Positions 40,404 through 48,921 of a DNA stretch of 64,000 nt are shown in pieces. The position numbers and the translations under genes were made by a program. The first letter of the stretch is position 1. Each line of letters opens with the position of its first letter. The DNA is from DATBSK01 sp964501785 (lineage in GTDB: Bacteria; Actinomycetota; Acidimicrobiia; IMCC26256; PALSA-555). The notes under the pieces were generated by a model that did not search any database, was not told the origin of the DNA, and worked only from the letters and a program-made list of their open reading frames with translations. The stretch lies in the NCBI GenBank assembly GCA_964501785.1, contig CAZCUD010000011.1, positions 71,735 to 135,734 on the forward strand, given 5' to 3'.

Positions 40404-41345
40404 ATGAGCGCCGAGACCGCACCCGGCAGCACGATCGAAGGCGCCCGCGAGCTGGCGAGCGACCTCCAGTTCCCGGAGGGGCCCATCGCGATGCCCGACG
40501 GCTCGGTGGTGCTCACCGAGATCCGCCGGGGCACGCTCTCGCGGGTGCCGGCGGGCGGCGGCACGGCCGACGTCGTCGCCGAGCTCGGCGGCGGACCCAA
40601 CGGAGCCGCCGTCGGTCCCGACGGAGCCGTGTACGTCACCAACAACGGCGGGTTCTGCTGGAGCGAGATCGCGGGGATGATCCTGCCCTTCGACCTCACC
40701 GACATGTCCAACGAGCCGCCCGACTTCGCGGGCGGCTGGATCGACCGGGTCGACCTCGCCACGGGCGAGCACTCGGTGCTCTACCGCGAGCACGACGGGG
40801 GACGGTTCTGCGGTCCCAACGACCTCGTGTTCGACGCCCACGGCGGCTTCTGGTTCACCGACTTCGGCAAGATCCGCGCCCGCGACGCCGACCGGGGCTC
40901 GCTGTTCTACGCGACCGCCGACGGCGCCCGGGTCGTGCAGGTCGCCCGCGGCCTCTACGGCCCCAACGGCGTCGGCCTCTCGCCGGAGGGCGACCGCGTC
41001 TACGTGGCCGAGAGCTTCAGCGGCCGGCTGCTCACGTGGGACGTGACCGGCCCCGGCGAGGTCGCCAGCCCGATGGCGACCGTGCTCGAGGCGACGAAGG
41101 GCCACTTCGACTCGCTCGCCGTCGAGGCCGACGGCACGATCGTCGTCGCCGCGATCGGGGGTGGGCTCTGCGTCGTGCAGGCCGACGGCTCGGGCCACGA
41201 GTACGTCGCGGTGCCGGGCGACGGGTTCGTCACCAACGTCTGCTTCGGCGGCGACGACCTCACCACCGCGTTCGTCACCGGATCGGGCACCGGCAAGCTC
41301 TTCGCCTGCGACTGGCCCCGTCCGGGCCTGCGGCTGGCGGCGTGA
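40404..41345 (+). CDS. SMP-30/gluconolactonase-like beta-propeller hydrolase
   Basis: This 313-residue six-bladed propeller has FPEGPIAMPDGSV (Glu metal ligand), the GGGPNGAAVGPDG blade, GPNDLVFDAHGGFWFTD (Asn/Asp ligands), LYGPNGVGLSPEGDRVYVAE, and HFDSLAVEADG. These match the metal site of SMP-30 lactonases. It probably hydrolyses a lactone ring. ATG 40404 is preferred because the promoter core ends at 40395, which excludes the ATG there. It overlaps the ligase start (TGATG), so the product acid could be activated directly by the next enzyme. Confidence 0.92.
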   Translation: MSAETAPGSTIEGARELASDLQFPEGPIAMPDGSVVLTEIRRGTLSRVPAGGGTADVVAELGGGPNGAAVGPDGAVYVTNNGGFCWSEIAGMILPFDLTDMSNEPPDFAGGWIDRVDLATGEHSVLYREHDGGRFCGPNDLVFDAHGGFWFTDFGKIRARDADRGSLFYATADGARVVQVARGLYGPNGVGLSPEGDRVYVAESFSGRLLTWDVTGPGEVASPMATVLEATKGHFDSLAVEADGTIVVAAIGGGLCVVQADGSGHEYVAVPGDGFVTNVCFGGDDLTTAFVTGSGTGKLFACDWPRPGLRLAA

Positions 41346-43012
41346 TGCCGACGATCGCCGACTTCGTCCACGCCCGCGCCGCGTCCGACCAGGACCCGAG
41401 CGCGACCGCGGTCCTCTTCGAGGACGAGCGCTACACCTGGGGCGAGCTGCTCGACGCGGTCGCGGTCCGCGCCGCGTACCTCGACGCGACGCTCGACGCG
41501 GGCGCGCCGCCCCACGTGGGCGTCCTCTTCGACAACATCCCCGAGTACGCCATGTGGCTCGCGGCCGCGGCCGTCACCGGATCGGTCGTCGTCGGCATCA
41601 ACCCCACGCGCCGCGGCGCCGAGCTGGCTCGCGACATCACCCACACCGACTGCCAGGTCGTGGTGACCGAGGGTCGCCACGTCCACCTGCTCGACGGGCT
41701 CGACCTCGGGATGGCCGACGGCAAGCTGCTCGACGTCGACGGGCCGGACTACCAGGCCGCGCTCGCACCCTTCGCCGGCGCGGCGCTGCCCGACTCGTCG
41801 TCGGTCGGCGAGGACACGCTCTTCATGCTCCTGTTCACGTCGGGCACCAGCGGGGCACCGAAGGCCTGCCTGCTGTCGCAGGGACGCCTCGCCCGCATGA
41901 GCGAGGGCCTCGCGCTCGGCATGCAGTTCACGCCCGACGACGTCCTCTACTGCGTGATGCCGCTGTTCCACTCCAACTGCATCATCACCTCGTACGCACC
42001 GTGGCTGATCACCGGAGCGACGCTCGCGCTGCGCCGGCGCTTCTCGGCCTCGGGCTTCGTCCCCGACGTGCGCAAGTTCGGCGCGACGTACTTCAACTAC
42101 GTCGGCAAGCCCCTGTCGTACATCCTGGCGACGCCCGAGGCACCCGACGACCCCGACGTCCCCCTCACCCGGGTCTTCGGCAACGAGGCCAGCGACGTCG
42201 ACATCGAGGAGTTCGGCCGGCGCTTCAACTGCATCGTCGGCGACGGCTACGGCTCGACCGAAGGCGGCGCGTTCATCAGCCGCACGCCCGACATGCCGAA
42301 GGGCGCGCTGGGCGTCGGCCCCGAGGGCACCGTGATCCTCGATCCCGAGACGGGCGAGGAGTGCCCACCGGCGGAGTTCGACGAGCAGGGTCGACTCCTC
42401 AACCCCGAGGACTGCATCGGCGAGATCGTCAACAAGAACGGCGCGCCCGGCTTCGAGGGCTACTACAAGAACGACGAGGCCAACGCGGCGCGGGTGCGCG
42501 ACGGCTACTACTGGACCGGCGACCTCGGATACCGCGACCAGGACGGGTACTTCTTCTTCGCGGGCCGCGACTTCGAGTGGCTGCGCGTCGACGGCGAGAA
42601 CTTCTCGGCCGCGCCGGTCGAGCGCATCCTGCTGCGCCACCCCGACATCGTGCTGGCCACGGTCTACGCCGTGCCCGACGAGGAGGTCGGCGACCAGGTC
42701 ATGGCTGCGGTCGAGCTGCGGCCCGGCGCCGCGTTCGACCCCGACGACTTCGAGTCGTTCCTCGGCGAGCAGCCCGACCTCGGCACCAAGTGGGCGCCGC
42801 GCTACGTGCGGGTGATGGACAAGATCCCCGTCACCGAGACCCAGAAGCCCATGAAGCGCCAGCTGCGCAAGGAGCGCTGGGACGCGCCGGAGCCGGTCTG
42901 GTGGCGCCCGGCGAAGGGTGAGTCGCTCCGGCCGTTCGAGCCCGGCGACCGCGAAGAGCTGCTGCGGCGCTTCGAGGAGCGCGGCCGCGTGGGCGCGCTC
43001 GACCTCGCCTGA
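41345..43012 (+). CDS. Acyl-CoA synthetase, FadD17/FATP-like
   Basis: This 555-residue adenylate-forming enzyme has LFTSGTSGAPKACLLS, a YGSTEGG motif, the YWTGDLGYRD motif, and FAGRDFEWLRVDGENFS. The GINPTRRGAELARDI segment and the long C-terminus are typical of the FATP-like group that includes actinobacterial FadD17, a KstR-regulated ligase. It forms acyl-CoA from a long-chain or steroid-derived acid. It is translationally coupled to the SMP-30 gene and followed by an SDR 16 bases later. The specific substrate is inferred only. Confidence 0.92.
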   Translation: MPTIADFVHARAASDQDPSATAVLFEDERYTWGELLDAVAVRAAYLDATLDAGAPPHVGVLFDNIPEYAMWLAAAAVTGSVVVGINPTRRGAELARDITHTDCQVVVTEGRHVHLLDGLDLGMADGKLLDVDGPDYQAALAPFAGAALPDSSSVGEDTLFMLLFTSGTSGAPKACLLSQGRLARMSEGLALGMQFTPDDVLYCVMPLFHSNCIITSYAPWLITGATLALRRRFSASGFVPDVRKFGATYFNYVGKPLSYILATPEAPDDPDVPLTRVFGNEASDVDIEEFGRRFNCIVGDGYGSTEGGAFISRTPDMPKGALGVGPEGTVILDPETGEECPPAEFDEQGRLLNPEDCIGEIVNKNGAPGFEGYYKNDEANAARVRDGYYWTGDLGYRDQDGYFFFAGRDFEWLRVDGENFSAAPVERILLRHPDIVLATVYAVPDEEVGDQVMAAVELRPGAAFDPDDFESFLGEQPDLGTKWAPRYVRVMDKIPVTETQKPMKRQLRKERWDAPEPVWWRPAKGESLRPFEPGDREELLRRFEERGRVGALDLA

Positions 43013-43028
43013 GCGCGCGCCCGCCCCG

Positions 43029-43997
43029 ATGAGCGAGGCGACGATGCTCGACGGGCGGGTCGCGGTCGTCACCGGTGCGGGCCGCGGGATCGGGCGCGCC
43101 GAGGCGACGCGGCTCGCGGCCTACGGCGCGGCGGTCGTCGTCAACGACCTCGGCGTCGCGACCGACGGCAGCGAGACCTCCGAGGCACCCGCCGACGAGG
43201 TGGTCGCCGAGATCGTCGCGGCCGGCGGGCGCGCCGTCGCCGATCGCAGCGACATCGCGACCGTCGAGGGCGGTGAGGCCGTCGTGCAGCGCGCGATCGA
43301 CGAGTGGGGCCGCCTCGACGTCGTCGTCAACAACGCCGGCTTCGGGCGACCCCGCATGGCGTTCAACCTGTCGGCCGAGGAGTGGGACGACGTCGTGCGC
43401 GTGCACCTGCGCGGGACGTTCGCGGTGACCGCACCGGCGTGTCGCTGGTGGCGGGCACGGCACAAGGCGGGCGACCCGATCGCCGGGCGGATCGTCACGA
43501 CGTCGACGGGCCTGCTCCTCTACGGCGGTGCCGGGCAGTCGAACTACGTCGCCGCGAAGGCCGGCGTGCTCGCGTTCACCGAGGCGGTGGCCACCGAGAT
43601 GGCGCCCTACGGCGTCACCGCGAACTGCATCATGCCGTCCGCGGCGACCCGGCTCGCCGACATCGGCTGGCGCATCGGACGCTCGCGCGAGGCGGGCGCC
43701 GACGCGTTCGACCCGACCGACCCCGTCCACGTCGCGGAGATGGTCTGCTACCTGGCATCACCCGAGGCCGGGTGGTGCAGTGGCCAGTGCTTCCAGGTGC
43801 GGGGCGGCGTGCTCGAGCACGTGCAGACGTTCACCGTCGACCGGACCGCGTCCCGCGACGACCGGGGCTGGACCGCCGCCGACCTGGCCGGCGAGCTCCC
43901 CCGCATGTTCGGCGCCGGCCCCCACCGCGCCGACCCCCCACCCAAGGAGTGGCGCGACTCCTACCGAGCTCGGGGCTCCGCCTCCACCGCGCCGTGA
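43029..43997 (+). CDS. SDR family oxidoreductase, MFE/Hsd4-like with C-terminal extension
   Basis: This 322-residue SDR has TGAGRGIG, VVNDLGVATDGSETSEAP (shown only to mark the extended acidic loop, residues about 37-54), NNAG, a catalytic Ser in TSTGLL and YVAAK. A C-terminal extension of about 60 residues follows. The VVNDLG loop is the same as in the Hsd4-like gene at 33713, so a 3-hydroxyacyl-CoA or hydroxysteroid role is plausible. It probably belongs to the SMP-30/ligase operon. Confidence 0.9.
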   Translation: MSEATMLDGRVAVVTGAGRGIGRAEATRLAAYGAAVVVNDLGVATDGSETSEAPADEVVAEIVAAGGRAVADRSDIATVEGGEAVVQRAIDEWGRLDVVVNNAGFGRPRMAFNLSAEEWDDVVRVHLRGTFAVTAPACRWWRARHKAGDPIAGRIVTTSTGLLLYGGAGQSNYVAAKAGVLAFTEAVATEMAPYGVTANCIMPSAATRLADIGWRIGRSREAGADAFDPTDPVHVAEMVCYLASPEAGWCSGQCFQVRGGVLEHVQTFTVDRTASRDDRGWTAADLAGELPRMFGAGPHRADPPPKEWRDSYRARGSASTAP

Positions 43998-44007
43998 CAC
44001 CATTGGT

Positions 44008-44045
44008 TGCGTAGCTCACCTTCATGGAGATGGTTCAGCTACGCA
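44008..44045 (+). promoter_or_regulatory. Hairpin/inverted repeat in the leader of the GerW-like gene
   Basis: TGCGTAGCT (44008-44016) and AGCTACGCA (44037-44045) are perfect complements around a 20-base loop, with a further ACC/GGT pairing inside. It ends 4 bases before the AAGGAGGAGGA ribosome site. It may be an operator for a dimeric regulator or an RNA hairpin affecting translation of the next gene. Confidence 0.55.
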
Positions 44046-44064
44046 TCCGAAGGAGGAGGACCGC

Positions 44065-44442
44065 ATGAGCGACGTGGAGCCGACGAAGCCTCGCGTAGCG
44101 CTGCCCGACTTCGTCGAGCGGGCCCGTGACGTGTTCACCGTGCGGCGCGTCTACGGCGACCCGGTCGAGGTCGACGGCGTCGTCGTCGTGCCTGCGGCCA
44201 CCGTCTCGGGCGGCGGCGGGGGCGGCACCGGGATCGAGCCCGACGGCCGGCAGGGCAACGGCGGTGGGTTCGGCATCCACGCCCGCCCTGCGGGCGCGCT
44301 CGTGATCCGAGGCGACGACGTGCGCTGGGAGGCCGCGCCCGACCCCGAACGCCGAATCGTCGCGGTCGCGGTCGTCGCGGTCGTGGGCATCCTGGCCATG
44401 CGCTCGCTGCTCAAGCCCCGCCGCCGGCGGCGGCGACGCTGA
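44065..44442 (+). CDS. GerW/YtfJ-like small protein with C-terminal membrane anchor
   Basis: This 125-residue protein has RRVYGDPVEVDGVVVVPAATV followed by a Gly-rich stretch (GGGGGG about residues 50-55), the layout of GerW-family proteins, then one hydrophobic helix (about 98-115) and a run of Arg at the end. GerW/YtfJ proteins are associated with sporulation or development, though their biochemical role is unclear. The ATG has an exceptionally strong AAGGAGGAGGA site, suggesting high translation. It lies between catabolic genes but has its own leader hairpin, so it may be independently transcribed. Confidence 0.78.
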   Translation: MSDVEPTKPRVALPDFVERARDVFTVRRVYGDPVEVDGVVVVPAATVSGGGGGGTGIEPDGRQGNGGGFGIHARPAGALVIRGDDVRWEAAPDPERRIVAVAVVAVVGILAMRSLLKPRRRRRRR

Positions 44443-44444
44443 CC

Positions 44445-45569
44445 GTGGCGTCCACCTCGCTGCCCGGCGTCTTCGACGCCGACGCGCACTTCATGGAGCC
44501 TCCCGACTTCTGGGCGGAGCACCTCGAGCCGGCGCTGCGCGACCGGGGGCCCGTCGGCTCGGGCGATCGCGGCGCGATCGTGGTCGACCGCGACCGGCGG
44601 GTGCCGACCGTGCGCTGGCGTCGCCTCGCGGGCGGGCTCCGGACGCTCAACGACGAGTGGGCGACGACGTACGCCAAGTACGAGGAGCGCGGCTGGGATC
44701 CCGAGGCCTACGTGCTGGCGATGGACGACCAGGGCATCGACCGCATGGCGCTGTACCCCAGCCGGGGCCTGATGCAGGTCGCGGCCTGGGGCCTCGACCC
44801 CAAGCTCGCGGCAGCGATCGTGCGAGCCGGCAACGACTGGTCGGCGAAGTTCGTCGCCCAGGTGCCCGACCGACTGCTCGCGATCGGTCAGCTGTCGCTG
44901 CGCGACGTCGACGCCGCGGTGGCCGAGGCTCGTCGGGCGGTCGAGCAGCACGGCCTGCGCGCGTTCTTCGTGCTCCCCGAGCCACCGCTGCCCGGCGTCA
45001 CCCTCGAGCGCGACTACTACGAGCCCCTCTGGGCCACGCTCGCCGAGCTCGACGTCGCGCTGGCGCTGCACAACGTCGCCGGCACCGGGCTCGGCCAGCT
45101 CGGCGCCGACCGCTTCGGCGACTGGGCGCTCCCCCGCATCGCGGCCGCGTTCCCGTTGGAGAGCGCGCTCACGCTGTTCTCGTTCCTCGTCGGCGGGATC
45201 TGCGACCGTCACCCGGGCCTGCGCGTCGTCGTGCTCGAGTCGGGGGCAGGCTGGCTCCCCTACTGGCTGTGGTGGCTCGACGAGCTGTACGAGCGCTACG
45301 CGGGGCTCGACTGCGAGGAGCTCTCGGCGCCGCCCGGCGAGCTGTTCCGCCGCCAGTGCTTCGTCTCGGCCGAGGCCGAGGAGCCCCACCTGCGCCACGT
45401 GGTCGACGCGCTCGGCGCGGGCTGCGTCGTGACCGCCTCCGACTTCCCGCACCCGGAGGGCTCGTTCCCCGACGGCCTGCGTGACTTCGCGGCGCGCGAC
45501 GACCTGGCGGACGCGGAGAAGCGCTCGATCCTCTGGGACAACCCGCGCCGCCTCTACGGCATCGCCTGA
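44445..45569 (+). CDS. Amidohydrolase family protein (DxDxHxxEP type)
   Basis: This 374-residue TIM-barrel protein has VFDADAHFMEPPDFW, RAGNDWSAKF, a His in ALHNVAG, and TASDFPHPEGSFP. It is the most diverged of the three DxDxH paralogues in the window, with the last motif SDFPH rather than TDYPH. It starts at GTG 44445, 2 bases after the GerW-like stop. It is convergent with the P450 gene 7 bases away. Hydrolytic or decarboxylating activity is inferred from the fold. Confidence 0.9.
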   Translation: MASTSLPGVFDADAHFMEPPDFWAEHLEPALRDRGPVGSGDRGAIVVDRDRRVPTVRWRRLAGGLRTLNDEWATTYAKYEERGWDPEAYVLAMDDQGIDRMALYPSRGLMQVAAWGLDPKLAAAIVRAGNDWSAKFVAQVPDRLLAIGQLSLRDVDAAVAEARRAVEQHGLRAFFVLPEPPLPGVTLERDYYEPLWATLAELDVALALHNVAGTGLGQLGADRFGDWALPRIAAAFPLESALTLFSFLVGGICDRHPGLRVVVLESGAGWLPYWLWWLDELYERYAGLDCEELSAPPGELFRRQCFVSAEAEEPHLRHVVDALGAGCVVTASDFPHPEGSFPDGLRDFAARDDLADAEKRSILWDNPRRLYGIA

Positions 45570-45576
45570 GCGCGCG

Positions 45577-46833
45577 TCAGGCGTCGAAGACGACCGGGAG
45601 CGCGGTCGGGGCGCGGAACATGAGGCCGGTGATCTCGGGACGCTCGACGGAGTCGTCGAAGCGCACGTTGGGCAGCCGGTCGAGGATCGCGTCGACGGCG
45701 ACCGTGGTCTCCATGCGGGCCAGGTGCATCCCGAGGCACGTGTGCGGCCCGGACGCGAACGCCAGGTGCGGCTGCATCGGCCGGTGGATGTCGAAGCGGT
45801 CGGGATCGTCCCAACGGGCGGGGTCACGGTTGGCGCTCCCCATCTCGACCGAGATCGCCGCGCCGGCCGGGATCGGCACCCCGGCGACCTCGGTGTCGAC
45901 CATCGCGGTGCGGCCGATGCCGGTGAGGGGCGGCTCCCACCGCAGCCCCTCCTCGATCGCGGCCTGCATCAGCGAGCGGTCGTCGCGCAGCGCCGCGAGC
46001 TGCTCGGGGTTGCTCAGCAGTCCGAACATCAGGTTGCTCGACGACCGGTAGGTGGTCTCCGCGCCCGCCGGGAGCAGCAGCCGGAGGAAGGCGATGATCT
46101 CGTCGTCGGTGAGGCGCTGACCGTCGAGCTCGGCCTCGACGAGGACGCTGATCACGTCGCCCTGGGGCTCGACGCGCCGCTCGGCGATGATCGCGGCGAA
46201 GTAGTCGTAGAGCCACTGCGACGCGACGAGGCCACGCTCGATGTCGGTGGCGATGCTGATCAGCTCGACCGCCTTGCCGTGGAACTCCGCGAGCCCGTCG
46301 CGCGGCAGCCCCAGCATCCCCGCGATCACGTGCACCGGGAACGGGAAGAACAGCTCGCGCACGAGCTCGGCCCGCCCGAGGCCCTCGGACGCGCGGTCGA
46401 CGAAGCGGTCGACGAGCCCGTGGACGACCGGGTGGACGAGCTCGGCCTCCCAGCGCTCCATCGCCTTGCGGGTGAACGCCTGCTGGATCAGCTGGCGGTA
46501 GCGGCCGTGCTCGGGCTCGTCCATCTCGAGGATGGAGTGGCCCATCACCAGCCCCATGCTGTCCGCGTAGCCGGACGACGAGAACGTCTGCCCGTCCCGC
46601 AGCACCTGCTGCACGGTGTCGAACGACAGCATCGCGAACGACGGCTTGTCACCGAGCAGCGCGGCCTCCATCGGCAGCTCGATGTCGAACCGCTCGTGGA
46701 ACCGACCCGTGTGCACGGGGCACTCGGCCCGCATCTCGTGGAAGGTCGGATGGATGTCGGCGACCTGCCCGACGCCGACCGACTCGTCGAACGCGGCGAA
46801 CGGGTCGAACTCGGATCCCTGGACGTCGGTCAT
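45577..46833 (-). CDS. Cytochrome P450
   Basis: This 418-residue soluble P450 has the I-helix LPAGAETTYRSSSN (oxygen-activation Ala-Glu-Thr-Thr), EEGLRW as the K-helix ExxR, and heme loop FASGPHTCLGMHLAR with Cys366. It hydroxylates an unactivated carbon using electrons from a ferredoxin, which is not encoded beside it. A CAGCCT hexamer ends 7 bases before the ATG, so the message is probably leaderless. It is divergent from the FMN/FAD reductase-like gene. In sterol-using actinobacteria P450s oxidise the side-chain end, but CYP family membership needs alignment. Confidence 0.94.
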   Translation of the reverse strand: MTDVQGSEFDPFAAFDESVGVGQVADIHPTFHEMRAECPVHTGRFHERFDIELPMEAALLGDKPSFAMLSFDTVQQVLRDGQTFSSSGYADSMGLVMGHSILEMDEPEHGRYRQLIQQAFTRKAMERWEAELVHPVVHGLVDRFVDRASEGLGRAELVRELFFPFPVHVIAGMLGLPRDGLAEFHGKAVELISIATDIERGLVASQWLYDYFAAIIAERRVEPQGDVISVLVEAELDGQRLTDDEIIAFLRLLLPAGAETTYRSSSNLMFGLLSNPEQLAALRDDRSLMQAAIEEGLRWEPPLTGIGRTAMVDTEVAGVPIPAGAAISVEMGSANRDPARWDDPDRFDIHRPMQPHLAFASGPHTCLGMHLARMETTVAVDAILDRLPNVRFDDSVERPEITGLMFRAPTALPVVFDA

Positions 46834-46839
46834 GGCACC

Positions 46840-46912
46840 AGGCTGCCACGCCCGGGCGCCCCCGGCAGCCCGGCCCCCGGCCCCCCGGCCCGGGCGGCGG
46901 ATGTGCCAACCT
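46840..46912. promoter_or_regulatory. Divergent leaderless promoter pair, P450 and FMN/FAD enzyme
   Basis: On the minus strand CAGCCT (46845 to 46840) starts transcription at 46833, the A of the P450 ATG. On the plus strand CAACCT (46907-46912) starts it at about 46919, two bases before the ATG at 46921. The sequence between is a C/G-rich tract without a clear operator. Confidence 0.42.
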
Positions 46913-46920
46913 GCCCCCCG

Positions 46921-48921
46921 ATGCCTCACGACCAGCTCTTCCAGCCCCTGCGCCTCGGACCGATCGAGCTGCGCAACCGCGTGATCTTCGGTGCGCACTT
47001 CACGATGTTCACCGAGCCCAACCCCGTGTGGGGCGAGCCCGGCTTCTACGGCCGTCGCTACGGCCGCTACCTCGCGGAGCGCGCCCAGGGCGGCGTCGCC
47101 GCGGTCATCGCCGGCGAGACCGCGGTGTCGCCCAACACCGCGTACAAGATGACCAACAACGCCAACGGGTGGGACCCCGAGTGCATCCCGCACTACGAGC
47201 AGCTCACGTCGCAGGTGCACGACCACGGTGCGCACGCGCTGATCCAGCTCACGCACTCCGGCGCCATGATGCTCGGCAACTGGTCGAAGCAGGTCGCGGT
47301 GGCCCCGTCGGTCTCGCCCGACCACATGGAGGCGCCGCGTGCGATGGACGCACGCGACATCGCCGAGTCGATCGAGTACCACGTGCGGTGCGCGCAGAAC
47401 GCCGTGGCCGGCGGCTTCGACGGCATCGAGATCCAGAGCGCGCACGGCTACCTGCTCCACCAGTTCCTGTCGCCGAAGTTCAACCACCGCGACGACGAGT
47501 ACGGCGGCAGCCTCGAGAACCGCATGCGCTACGGCGTCGAGGTCGTGTCGGCAGTGCGCGAAGCCGTCGGCGACCGCGCCGCGGTCGGCATCCGCCTCGC
47601 CGGCGACGACGAGCAGTCGCACGGCCCCGGCCTCACCGCCGACGACGCCGCGGAGGTCGCCGCCCGCTACGAGGAGCTGGGCCTGGTCGACTTCCTCAAC
47701 GTGAGCGTGGGGATCGGCGGCATCGGCATGGTGCGCACCAACTACGCCCCGCACTGCTTCGGCGTGTACGCCGCGCACGCGGTCAAGAAGGCGGTGCGCG
47801 ACACACCGGTGTTCACCGTCCACCGCATCCTCACCCCGTTCGAGGCCAACGGCATCCTCGAGCGCCACGAGGCCGACGGCATCACGCTCGTGCGCGCCCT
47901 CATCGCCGACGCGGAGTGGGTCGCCAAGGCCCGCGAGGGACGCGACGACGAGATCCGCCACTGCACCGGCATCAACCAGTCGTGCTACGGCAACCTGCTC
48001 CAGTCGATGCCGATCAACTGCGTGCAGAACCCGGCCGTGGGGCGTGAGGACGAGCTGGGCCTCGGCACGCTCGAGCCCGCGGCGACCACCAAGAAGGTGG
48101 TGGTCGTCGGCGGCGGCCCCGGGGGGATGGAGGCCGCCGCCACGGCCGCCGCGCGTGGCCACGACGTCACCCTGCTCGAGCGTGAGCCCAAGCTGGGCGG
48201 TGCGCTGCGCTGGGCGCGCGAGCTGCCCGGGCGCGGCGAGATCTGGGAGATCGCCCGCTGGCGCATCGGTGAGTGCGAGCGCAGGGGTGTCGACGTGCGC
48301 ACCGGCGTGGAGGCCACCGCCGACGACGTGCTCGCCCTGTCACCCGACGCGGTGATCATCGCGACCGGCGGTCGGCCGACCAAGCTCGGGCAGGCCGCGT
48401 ACCACCCCATGCCGGTGCCCGGATCGGAGCAGGACTGGGTGCTCGACCACGTCGACGCGCTCAAGCGCACGTTGCGCGACCCGGGTGCGCTCGGCGGGCG
48501 CGTCGTGATCCTCGACGCGGTCGGGCACGCGCAGGCGATCGGGCTCGGCGAGCTGCTCGCGGCCGAGGGCACCGAGGCGATCTGCGTGACGCCGCTCCCG
48601 CTCCCCATGGCCCTCGACGGCGAGACCCAGGCGGCGATCCTCCCCCGCGCGGTGCAGGCCGGGATGCGGTGGCGCCCCAACACGGTGCTCGCGTTCATCG
48701 GCGATCACGAGGTCACGCTCGTCGACACGCTCTCACGCGAGCTCGAGACGCTCGCCGACGTCGACACCGTCGTGATCCGCACCCACGGGACGCCGAACGA
48801 CGACCTGTACCACGCCCTCGAGGGCAAGGTGCCCGAGCTCGAGCGCATCGGCGACGCCGTCGCGGTGCGTGTGGTCGACCGCGCCGTCTACGACGGCCAC
48901 GTCACCGCCCGCGCGCTCTAG
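46921..48921 (+). CDS. NADH:flavin oxidoreductase / 2,4-dienoyl-CoA reductase-like FMN-FAD enzyme
   Basis: This 666-residue enzyme has an old-yellow-enzyme TIM barrel (about 1-340, with QSAHGYLLHQFLSPK and NHRDDEYGGS), then a cluster region, then FAD/NAD modules (VVVVGGGPGGMEAA and IIATGGRP). The iron-sulphur motif normally CxxCxxxC(x11)C reads CTGINQSC and INCVQNP, so the second cysteine is Ile and only three ligands are visible. The family reduces dienoyl-CoA or enones using NAD(P)H. It is divergent from a P450 and overlaps the convergent ABC permease gene by 4 bases. Steroid or terpenoid enone reduction is possible but not shown. Confidence 0.92.
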   Translation: MPHDQLFQPLRLGPIELRNRVIFGAHFTMFTEPNPVWGEPGFYGRRYGRYLAERAQGGVAAVIAGETAVSPNTAYKMTNNANGWDPECIPHYEQLTSQVHDHGAHALIQLTHSGAMMLGNWSKQVAVAPSVSPDHMEAPRAMDARDIAESIEYHVRCAQNAVAGGFDGIEIQSAHGYLLHQFLSPKFNHRDDEYGGSLENRMRYGVEVVSAVREAVGDRAAVGIRLAGDDEQSHGPGLTADDAAEVAARYEELGLVDFLNVSVGIGGIGMVRTNYAPHCFGVYAAHAVKKAVRDTPVFTVHRILTPFEANGILERHEADGITLVRALIADAEWVAKAREGRDDEIRHCTGINQSCYGNLLQSMPINCVQNPAVGREDELGLGTLEPAATTKKVVVVGGGPGGMEAAATAAARGHDVTLLEREPKLGGALRWARELPGRGEIWEIARWRIGECERRGVDVRTGVEATADDVLALSPDAVIIATGGRPTKLGQAAYHPMPVPGSEQDWVLDHVDALKRTLRDPGALGGRVVILDAVGHAQAIGLGELLAAEGTEAICVTPLPLPMALDGETQAAILPRAVQAGMRWRPNTVLAFIGDHEVTLVDTLSRELETLADVDTVVIRTHGTPNDDLYHALEGKVPELERIGDAVAVRVVDRAVYDGHVTARAL

